Shown here piece after piece: positions 48,228-62,100 of a stretch of DNA of 64,000 nucleotides (its first letter is position 1; the number at the start of each line of letters is the position of its first letter). The notes beneath the pieces are model-generated. The model was not told where the DNA came from. It did no database searches and saw only the letters and a program-made list of their open reading frames with translations. The position numbers and the translations under genes were made by a program. Origin of the DNA: Megachile rotundata (Eukaryota; Arthropoda; Insecta; Hymenoptera; Megachilidae); assembly GCF_050947335.1 (NCBI RefSeq), contig NW_027473328.1, positions 1,860,001-1,924,000 of the forward strand. The letters run 5' to 3'.

Positions 48228-49865
48228 ACAATTCAAATCATACAATCACAATCATACAATCACAATCATACAATCACAATCATACGATCACAATCATACG
48301 AAGACAATCATACAATTACTACTATACAATCACAATCATACGAAAACAATCATACAATCACAATCATACGATGACAATCATACAATTACTACTATACAAT
48401 CACAATCATACAAAAACAATCATACAATCACAATCATACAATCACAATCATACAATCACAATCATACAAAAACAATCATACAATCACAATCATACAATCA
48501 CAATCATACAATCACAATCATACATTCACAATCATACAATCACAATCATACAATCACAATCATACAATCACAATCATACAATCACAATCATACAATCACA
48601 ATCATACAATCACAATCATAAAATCACAATCATACAATCACAATCATACAATCACAATCATACAATCACAATCATACAATCACAATCATACTATCGCAAT
48701 CATACAATCACAATCGTACAATCATAATCATACAATCACAATCATACAATCACAATCATACAATCACAATCATACAATCACAATCACACAATCGCAATCA
48801 TACAATCACAATCGTACAATCACAATCATACAATCACAATCATTGAATCACAATCATGCAATCACAATCATACAATCACAATCATACAATCACAATCATA
48901 CAATCACAATCATACAATCACAATCATACAATCACAATCATACACAAACAATGATACAATCGCAATCATACAATTCAAATCATACAATCAGAATCATACA
49001 ATCACAATCATACAATCACAATCATACGATCACAATCATACGAAGACAATCATACAATTACTACTATACAATCACAATCATACGAAAACAATCATACAAT
49101 CACAATCATACGATGACAATCATACAATTACTACTATACAATCACAATCATACAAAAACAATCATACAATCACAATCATACAATCACAATCATACGAAAA
49201 CAATCATACAATCACAATCATACAATCACAATCATACAATCACAATCATACATTCACAATCATACAATCACAATCATACAATCACAATCATACAATCACA
49301 ATAATACAATCACAATCATACAATCTCAATCATACAATCACAATCATACAATCACAATCATACAATCACAATCATACAATCACAATCATACAATCACAAT
49401 CATACAATCACAATCATACAATCACAATCATACAATCACAATCATACAATCACAATCATACAATCACAATCATACAATCACAATCATACTATCGCAATCA
49501 TACAATCACAATCGTACAATCATAATCATACAATCACAATCATACAATCACAATCATACAATCACAATCATACAATCACAATCATACAATCACAATCATA
49601 CAATCGCAATCATACTATCGCAATCGTACAATCACAATCGTACAATCACAATCATACAATCACAATCATTCAATCACAATCATGCAATCACAATCATACA
49701 ATCACAATCATACAATCACAATCATACAATCACAATCATACAAAAACAATGATACAATCGCAATCATACAATTCAAATCATACAATCACAATCATACAAT
49801 CACAATCATACGATCACAATCATACGAAGACAATCATACAATTACTACTATACAATCACAATCAT

Positions 49866-49878
49866 ACAAATCAATCAT
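49866..49878 (+). repeat. 13-bp monomer (phase break 3)
   Basis: ACAAATCAATCAT stands where the copies at about 19805 and 59553 have the 14-bp ACAAAAACAATCAT. It is specific to block C and accounts for the only 1-bp step in the C to D offset. Confidence 0.9.
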
Positions 49879-52399
49879 ACAATCACAGTCATACAATCAC
49901 AATCATACAATCACAATCATACAATCACAATAATACAATCACAATCATACAACCTCAATCATACAATCACAATCATACAATCACAATCATACAATCACAA
50001 TCACACAATCGCAATCATACAATCACAATCATACAAAAACAATGATACAATCACAATCATGCAATCGCAATCATACAATCACAATCATACGATCACAATC
50101 ATACGAAGACAATCATACAATTACTACTATACAATCACAATCATACAAAAACAATCATACAAACACAATCATACGATGACAATCATACAATTACTACTAT
50201 ACAATCACAATCATGCAAAAACAATCATACAATCACAATCACACATTCACAATCATACAATCACAGTCATACATTCACAAACATACAATCACAATCATAC
50301 AATCACAATCATACAATCACAATAATACAATCACAATCATGCAATCTCAATCATACAATCACAATCATACAATCACAATCACACAATCCCAATCATACTA
50401 TCGCAATCATACAATCACGATCATACAATCACAGTCATACAATCACAATCATACTATCGCAATGATACAATCACAATCATACTACCACAATCATACGAAG
50501 ACAATCATAGAATTACTACTATACAATCACAATCATACAAAAACAATCATACAATCACAATCATACGATGACAATCCTACAATTACTACTATACAATCAC
50601 AATCACACAAAAACCATCATACAATCACAATCATACAATCACAATCATACAAATACAATCATACATTCACAATCATACAATCACAATCATACAATCACAA
50701 TCATATGATCACAATCAAACAATCACAATGATACAATCACAATCATACAAACACAATCATACAATCACAATCATACAATCACAATCATACGATCACAATC
50801 ATACGAAGACAATCATACAATTACTACTATACAATCACAATCATACAGAAGCAATCATACAATCACAATCATACGATGACAATCATACAATTACTACTAT
50901 ATAATCACAATCATACAAAAACAATCATACAATCACAATCATACAATCACAATCATACAATCACAATCATACAAACACAATCATACAATCACAATCATAC
51001 TATCGCAATCATACAATCACAGTCATACAATCACAATCATACAATCACAATCATACGATCACAAACATACGAAGACAATCATACAATTACTACTATACAA
51101 TCACAATCATACAAAAACAATCATACAATCACAATCATACGATGACAATCCTACAATTACTACTATACAATCACAATCACACAAAAACAATCATACAATC
51201 ACAATCATACAATCACAATCATACAATCACAATCATACAATCACAATCATACAATCACAATCATACAATCACCATAATACAATCACAATCATACAATCAC
51301 AATCATACGATCACAATCATACGAAGACAATCATACAATTACTACTATACAATCACAATCACACAAAAACAATCATACAATCACAATCATACAATCACAA
51401 TCATACAATCACAATCATACAATCACAATCATACAATCACAATCATACAATCACAATCATACAATCACAATCATACAATCACAATCATACAATCACAATC
51501 ATACAATCACAATCATACAATCACAATCATACTATTGCAATCATACAATCACAATCATATAATCACAAGCATACGATCACAATCATACAATCACAATCAT
51601 GCAATTTCGATCATACAATCACAATCATACCATCCCAATCATACAATCACAATCATACAATCACAATCATACAATCACAATCATACCATCCCAATCATAC
51701 AATCACAATCATACAATCACAATCATACAATCACAATCATACAATCACAATTACACAATCGCAATCATACAATCACAATCATACAAAAACAATGATACAA
51801 TCACAATCATACAATCACAATCATACAATCACAATCATACAATCACAATCATACGATCACAATCATACGAAGACAATCATACAATTACTACTATACAATC
51901 ACAATCATACAAAAACAATCATACAATCACAGTCATACAATCACAATCATACAATCACAATCATACATTCACAATCATACAATCACAATCATACAATCAC
52001 AATCATACAATCACAATAATACAATCACAATTATACAATCTCAATCATACAATCACAATCATACAATCACAATCATACAATCACAATCATACAATCACAA
52101 TCATACAATCACAATCATACAATCACAATCATACTATCGCAATCATACAATCACAACCGTACAATCACAATCATACTATCACAATCATTGAATCACAATC
52201 ATGCAATCACAATCATACAATCACAATCATACAATCACAATCATACAATCACAATCATACAATCACAATCATACAATCACAATCATACAATCACAATCAT
52301 ACAATCACAATCATACAATCACAATCATACAATCACAATCATACAATCACAATCACACAATCGCAATCATACAATCACAATCATACAATCACAATCATA

Positions 52400-53972
52400 C
52401 AATCACAATCATACTATCGCAATCATACAATCACAATCGCACAATCACAATCATACAATCACAATCATTGAATCACAATCATGCAATCACAATCATACAA
52501 TCACTATCATACAATCACAATCATACAATCACAATCATACAATCACAATCATACACAAACAATGATACAATCGCAATCATACAATTCAAATCATACAATC
52601 ACAATCATACAATCACAATCATACAATCACAATCATACGATCACAATCATACGAAGACAATCATACAATTACTACTATACAATCACAATCATACGAAAAC
52701 AATCATACAATCACAATCATACGATGTCAATCATACAATTACTACTATACAATCACAATCATACAAAAACAATCATACAATCACAATCATACAATCACAA
52801 TCATACAATCACAATCATACATTCACAATCATACAATCACAATCATACAATCACAATCATACAATCACAATAATACAATCACAATCATGCAATCTCAATC
52901 ATGCAATCTCAATCATACAATCACAATCATACAATCACAAACATACAATCACAATCATACAATCACAATCATACAATCACAATCATACCACCCCAATCAT
53001 ACAATCACAATCATACAATCACAATCATACAATCACAATCATACAATCACAATTACACAATCGCAATCATACAATCACAATCATACAAAAACAATGATAC
53101 AATCACAATCATACAATCACAATCATACAATCACAATCATACAATCACAATCATACGATCACAATCATACGAAGACAATCATACAATTACTACTATACAA
53201 TCACAATCATACAAAAACAATCATACAATCACAGTCATACAATCACAATCATACAATCACAATCATACATTCACAATCATACAATCACAATCATACAATC
53301 ACAATCATACAATCACAATAATACAATCACAATCATACAATCTCAATCATACAATCACAATCATACAATCACAATCATACAATCACAATCATACAATCAC
53401 AATCATACAATCACAATCATACAATCACAATCATACTATCGCAATCGTACAATCACAATCGCACAATCACAATCATACAATCACAATCATTGAATCACAA
53501 TCATGCAATCACAATCATACAATCACTATCATACAATCACAATCATACAATCACAATCATACAATCACAATCATACACAAACAATGATACAATCGCAATC
53601 ATACAATTCAAATCATACAATCACAATCATACAATCACAATCATACAATCACAATCATACGATCACAATCATACGAAGACAATCATACAATTACTACTAT
53701 ACAATCACAATCATACGAAAACAATCATACAATCACAATCATACGATGTCAATCATACAATTACTACTATACAATCACAATCATACAAAAACAATCATAC
53801 AATCACAATCATACAATCACAATCATACAATCACAATCATACATTCACAATCATACAATCACAATCATACAATCACAATCATACAATCACAATAATACAA
53901 TCACAATCATGCAATCTCAATCATACAATCACAATCATACAATCACAATCATACAATCACAAACATACAATC
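52400..53972 (+). repeat. 1,022-bp tandem duplication (73 monomers), block C
   Basis: The order around 52400-52950 recurs at +1,022 (CGCACAATC at 52439/53461; ACAATCACAAACAT at 52931/53953), including ACTATCATAC, ACACAAACAATGAT and ACGATGTCAATCAT monomers. Block D has the same duplication at about 62116-63688. Block B has only one copy before its breakpoint at 23225. Confidence 0.8.
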
Positions 53973-54199
53973 ACAATCATACAATCACAATCATACAATC
54001 ACAATCATACAATCACAATCATACAATCACAATCATACTATCGCAATCGTACAATCACAATCGTACAATCACAATCATACAATCACAATCATACAATCAC
54101 AATCATACAATCACAATCATACAATCACAATCATACAATCACAATCATACAATCACAATCATACAATCACAATCATACTATCGCAATCATACAATCACA

Positions 54200-56150
54200 A
54201 TCGTACAATCTCAATCATACAATCACAATCATTCAATCACAATCATACAATCACAATCATACAATCACAATCATACAATCACAATCATACAATCACAATC
54301 ATACAATTACAATCATACAATCACAATCATACAATCACAATCATACTATCGCAATCATACAATCACAATCATACAATCACAATCATACAATCACAATCAT
54401 ACAATCACAATCATACAAAAATCATCATACAATCACAATCATACAATCACAGTCATACAATCATAATCATATAATCACACTCATAAAATTGCAATCATAC
54501 AATCGCAATCATACAATCACAATCATACAATCGCAATCATACAATCACAATCATACAATCTCAATCATACAATCACAATCATACAATCACAATCATACAA
54601 AAACAATCATAAAATCACAATCATAGAATCACAATCATACAAAAACAATCATGCAATCACAATCATGTAATCACCATCGTACAATCGCAATCGAACAATC
54701 AGAACCATATGATCAGAATCATACAATCACAATCATACAATCTCAATCATACACGCGCCATCTTACAATCACAATCATACAATCGCAATCATACAATCGC
54801 AATCATACAATCACAATCATACAAACACAATCATACAATCACAATCATACTATCGCAATCATACAATCACAATCGTACAATCACAATCATACAATCACAA
54901 TCATTCAATCACAATCATGCAATCACAATCATACAATCACAATCATACAATCACAATCATACAATCACAATCATGCAATCACAATCATACAATCACAATC
55001 ATACCATCCCAATCATACAATCACAATCACACAATCGCAATCATACAATCACAATCATACAATCACAATCATAAAATCACAATCATACAATCACAATCAT
55101 ACAATCACAATCATACAATCACAATCATACAATCACAATCATACTATCGCAATCATACAATCACAATCGTACAATCATAATCATACAATCACAATCATAC
55201 AATCACAATCATACAATCACAATCATACAATCACAATCACACAATCGCAATCATACAATCACAATCGTACAATCACAATCATACTATCGCAATCATACAA
55301 TCACAATCGTACAATCTCAATCATACAATCACAATCATTCAATCACAATCATACAATCACAATCATACAATCACAATCATACAATCACAATCATACAATC
55401 ACAATCATACAATTACAATCATACAATCACAATCATACAATCACAATCATACTATCGCAATCATACAATCACAATCATACAATCACAATCATACAATCAC
55501 AATCATACAATCACAATCATACAATCACAATCATACAAAAATCATCATACAATCACAATCATACAATCACAGTCATACAATCATAATCATATAATCACAC
55601 TCATAAAATTGCAATCATACAATCGCAATCATACAATCACAATCATACAATCGCAATCATACAATCACAATCATACAATCTCAATCATACAATCACAATC
55701 ATACAATCACAATCATACAAAAACAATCATAAAATCACAATCATAGAATCACAATCATACAAAAACAATCATGCAATCACAATCATGTAATCACCATCGT
55801 ACAATCGCAATCGAACAATCAGAACCATATGATCAGAATCATACAATCACAATCATACAATCTCAATCATACACGCGCCATCTTACAATCACAATCATAC
55901 AATCGCAATCATACAATCGCAATCATACAATCACAATCATACAAACACAATCATACAATCACAATCATACTATCGCAATCATACAATCACAATCGTACAA
56001 TCACAATCATACAATCACAATCATTCAATCACAATCATGCAATCACAATCATACAATCACAATCATACAATCACAATCATACAATCACAATCATGCAATC
56101 ACAATCATACAATCACAATCATACCATCCCAATCATACAATCACAATCAC
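54200..56150 (+). repeat. 1,120-bp tandem duplication between blocks C and D
   Basis: The order from about 54200 recurs from about 55306 at +1,106, becoming +1,120 after one monomer gain: ACAATTACAATCAT at 54306/55412, ACAAAAATCATCAT at 54411/55531, ACACGCGCCATCTT at 54751/55871. The second copy runs to about 56150, where it joins block D. Parts resemble the start of block A (ATAATCACACTCAT, AAAATTGCAATCAT). Confidence 0.82.
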
Positions 56151-59100
56151 ACAATCACAATCATACAATCACAATCATACAATCACAATCATACATTCAC
56201 AATCATACAATCACAATCATACAATCACAATCATACAATCACAATAATACAATCACAATCATACAATCGCAATCATACAATCACAATCATACAATCACAA
56301 TCATACAATCACAATTATACAAACATAATCATACAATCACAATCATACTATCGCAATCATACAATCACAATCGTACAATCACAATCATACAATCACAATC
56401 ATTCAATCACAATCATGCAATCACAATCATACAATCACAATCATACAATCACAATCATACAATCACAATCATGCAATCACAATCATACAATCACAATCAT
56501 ACAATCACAGTCATACCATCCCAATCATACAATCACAATCACACAATCGCAATCATACAATCACAATCATACAAAAACAATGATACAATCACAATCATAC
56601 AATCACAGTCATACAATCGCAATCATACAATCACAATCATACGATCACAAACATACGAAGACAATCATACAATTACTACTATACAATCACAATCATACAA
56701 AAACAATCATACGATGACAATCCTACAATTACTACTATACAATCACAATCACACAAAAACAATCATACAATCACAATCATACAATCACAATCATACAATC
56801 ACAATCATGCAATCACAATCATACAATCACAATCATACAATCACCATAATACAATCACAATAATACAATCACAATCATACGATCACAATCATACGAAGAC
56901 AATCATACAATTACTACTATACAATCGCAATCACACAAAAACAATCATACAATCACAATCATACAATCACAATCATACAATCACAATCATACAATCACAA
57001 TCATACAATCACAATCATACAATCACAATCATACAATCACAATCATACAATCACAATCATACAATCACAATCATACTATTGCAATCATACAATCACAATC
57101 ATATAATCACAAGCATACGATCACAATCATACAATCACAATCATGCAATTTCGTTCATACAATCACAATCATACCATCCCAATCATACAATCACAATCAT
57201 ACAATCACAATCATACAATCACAATCATACCATCCCAATCATACAATCACAATCATACAATCACAATCATACAATCACAATCATACAATCACAATCATAC
57301 AATCACAATTACACAATCGCAATCATACAATCACAATCATACAAAAACAATGATACAATCACAATCATACAATCACAACCATACAATCACAATCATACAA
57401 TCACAATCATACGATCACAATCATTCGAAGACAATCATACAATTACTACTATACAATCACAATCATACAAAAACAATCATACAATCACAGTCATACAATC
57501 ACAATCATACAATCACAATCATACATTCACAATCATACAATCACAATCATACAATCACAATCATACAATCACAATAATACAATCACAATCATACAATCTC
57601 AATCATACAATCACAATCATACAATCACAATCATACAATCACAATCATACAATCACAATCATACAATCACAATCATACAATCACAATCATACAATCACAA
57701 TCATACAATCACAATCATACTATCGCAATCATACAATCACAATCGTACAATCACAATCATACAATCACAATCATTGAATCACAATCATGCAATCACAATC
57801 ATACAATCACAATCATACAATCACAATCATACAATCACAATCATACAATCACAATCATACACAAACAATGATACAATCGCAATCATACACAAACAATGAT
57901 ACAATCGCAATCATACAATTCAAATCATACAATCACAATCATACAATCACAATCATACAATCACAATCATACGATCACAATCATACGAAGACAATCATAC
58001 AATTACTACTATACAATCACAATCATACGAAAACAATCATACAATCACAATCATACGATGACAATCATACAATTACTACTATACAATCACAATCATACAA
58101 AAACAATCATACAATCACAATCATACAATCACAATCATACAATCACAATCATACAAAAACAATCATACAATCACAATCATACAATCACAATCATACAATC
58201 ACAATCATACATTCACAATCATACAATCACAATCATACAATCACAATCATACAATCACAATCATACAATCACAATCATACAATCACAATCATACAATCAC
58301 AATCATAAAATCACAATCATACAATCACAATCATACAATCACAATCATACAATCACAATCATACAATCACAATCATACTATCGCAATCATACAATCACAA
58401 TCGTACAATCATAATCATACAATCACAATCATACAATCACAATCATACAATCACAATCATACAATCACAATCACACAATCGCAATCATACAATCACAATC
58501 GTACAATCACAATCATACAATCACAATCATTGAATCACAATCATGCAATCACAATCATACAATCACAATCATACAATCACAATCATACAATCACAATCAT
58601 ACAATCACAATCATACAATCACAATCATACACAAACAATGATACAATCGCAATCATACAATTCAAATCATACAATCAGAATCATACAATCACAATCATAC
58701 AATCACAATCATACGATCACAATCATACGAAGACAATCATACAATTACTACTATACAATCACAATCATACGAAAACAATCATACAATCACAATCATACGA
58801 TGACAATCATACAATTACTACTATACAATCACAATCATACAAAAACAATCATACAATCACAATCATACAATCACAATCATACGAAAACAATCATACAATC
58901 ACAATCATACAATCACAATCATACAATCACAATCATACATTCACAATCATACAATCACAATCATACAATCACAATCATACAATCACAATAATACAATCAC
59001 AATCATACAATCTCAATCATACAATCACAATCATACAATCACAATCATACAATCACAATCATACAATCACAATCATACAATCACAATCATACAATCACAA

Positions 59101-62100
59101 TCATACAATCACAATCATACAATCACAATCATACAATCACAATCATACAATCACAATCATACAATCACAATCATACTATCGCAATCATACAATCACAATC
59201 GTACAATCATAATCATACAATCACAATCATACAATCACAATCATACAATCACAATCATACAATCACAATCATACAATCACAATCATACAATCGCAATCAT
59301 ACTATCGCAATCGTACAATCACAATCGTACAATCACAATCGTACAATCACAATCATTCAATCACAATCATGCAATCACAATCATACAATCACAATCATAC
59401 AATCACAATCATACAATCACAATCATACAAAAACAATGATACAATCGCAATCATACAATTCAAATCATACAATCACAATCATACAATCACAATCATACGA
59501 TCACAATCATACGAAGACAATCATACAATTACTACTATACAATCACAATCATACAAAAACAATCATACAATCACAGTCATACAATCACAATCATACAATC
59601 ACAATCATACAATCACAATAATACAATCACAATCATACAACCTCAATCATACAATCACAATCATACAATCACAATCATACAATCACAATCACACAATCGC
59701 AATCATACAATCACAATCATACAAAAACAATGATACAATCACAATCATGCAATCGCAATCATACAATCACAATCATACGATCACAATCATACGAAGACAA
59801 TCATACAATTACTACTATACAATCACAATCATACAAAAACAATCATACAAACACAATCATACGATGACAATCATACAATTACTACTATACAATCACAATC
59901 ATGCAAAAACAATCATACAATCACAATCACACATTCACAATCATACAATCACAGTCATACATTCACAAACATACAATCACAATCATACAATCACAATCAT
60001 ACAATCACAATAATACAATCACAATCATGCAATCTCAATCATACAATCACAATCATACAATCACAATCACACAATCCCAATCATACTATCGCAATCATAC
60101 AATCACGATCATACAATCACAATCATACAATCACAATCATACTATCGCAATGATACAATCACAATCATACTACCACAATCATACGAAGACAATCATAGAA
60201 TTACTACTATACAATCACAATCATACAAAAACAATCATACAATCACAATCATACGATGACAATCCTACAATTACTACTATACAATCACAATCACACAAAA
60301 ACCATCATACAATCACAATCATACAATCACAATCATACAAATACAATCATACATTCACAATCATACAATCACAATCATACAATCACAATCATATGATCAC
60401 AATCAAACAATCACAATGATACAATCACAATCATACAAACACAATCATACAATCACAATCATACAATCACAATCATACGATCACAATCATACGAAGACAA
60501 TCATACAATTACTACTATACAATCACAATCATACAGAAGCAATCATACAATCACAATCATACGATGACAATCATACAATTACTACTATATAATCACAATC
60601 ATACAAAAACAATCATACAATCACAATCATACAATCACAATCATACAATCACAATCATACAAACACAATCATACAATCACAATCATACTATCGCAATCAT
60701 ACAATCACAGTCATACAATCACAATCATACAATCACAATCATACGATCACAAACATACGAAGACAATCATACAATTACTACTATACAATCACAATCATAC
60801 AAAAACAATCATACAATCACAATCATACGATGACAATCCTACAATTACTACTATACAATCACAATCACACAAAAACAATCATACAATCACAATCATACAA
60901 TCACAATCATACAATCACAATCATACAATCACAATCATACAATCACAATCATACAATCACCATAATACAATCACAATCATACAATCACAATCATACGATC
61001 ACAATCATACGAAGACAATCATACAATTACTACTATACAATCACAATCACACAAAAACAATCATACAATCACAATCATACAATCACAATCATACAATCAC
61101 AATCATACAATCACAATCATACAATCACAATCATACAATCACAATCATACAATCACAATCATACAATCACAATCATACAATCACAATCATACAATCACAA
61201 TCATACAATCACAATCATACAATCACAATCATACTATTGCAATCATACAATCACAATCATATAATCACAAGCATACGATCACAATCATACAATCACAATC
61301 ATGCAATTTCGATCATACAATCACAATCATACCATCCCAATCATACAATCACAATCATACAATCACAATCATACAATCACAATCATACCATCCCAATCAT
61401 ACAATCACAATCATACAATCACAATCATACAATCACAATCATACAATCACAATTACACAATCGCAATCATACAATCACAATCATACAAAAACAATGATAC
61501 AATCACAATCATACAATCACAATCATACAATCACAATCATACAATCACAATCATACGATCACAATCATACGAAGACAATCATACAATTACTACTATACAA
61601 TCACAATCATACAAAAACAATCATACAATCACAGTCATACAATCACAATCATACAATCACAATCATACATTCACAATCATACAATCACAATCATACAATC
61701 ACAATCATACAATCACAATAATACAATCACAATTATACAATCTCAATCATACAATCACAATCATACAATCACAATCATACAATCACAATCATACAATCAC
61801 AATCATACAATCACAATCATACAATCACAATCATACAATCACAATCATACTATCGCAATCATACAATCACAACCGTACAATCACAATCATACTATCACAA
61901 TCATTGAATCACAATCATGCAATCACAATCATACAATCACAATCATACAATCACAATCATACAATCACAATCATACAATCACAATCATACAATCACAATC
62001 ATACAATCACAATCATACAATCACAATCATACAATCACAATCATACAATCACAATCATACAATCACAATCACACAATCGCAATCATACAATCACAATCAT

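Larger units (their letters stand above)
38276..53295 (+). repeat. Block C: second copy of 1-23.2 kb, lacking one 7.2 kb unit
   Basis: Position 38276 corresponds to window base 1 at +38,275, including the shared 13-bp monomer (70 and 38345). From about 38370 it matches block B at +31,121, with steps to 31,107, 31,093, 31,079, 31,093, 31,107, 31,135, 30,057, 30,056 and 30,070. All steps but one are multiples of 14. C therefore contains one 7.2 kb unit where A plus B have two, and lacks the 1,078-bp duplication of B. Homology to B stops at about 53295 (23225 in B). Confidence 0.85.

Noticed and set aside
54470..54700. Candidate promoter or mobile-element edge (ATAATCACACTCAT, AAAATTGCAATCAT, AGAATCACAATCAT series)
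   Set aside because: The run of rarer monomers recurs intact at about 130-300, 1200-1400, 7260-7450, 8430-8620, 26400-26600, 28690-28890, 38395-38580, 39550-39740 and 55590-55830. It has no terminal repeats or target-site duplications and stays in 14-bp phase.
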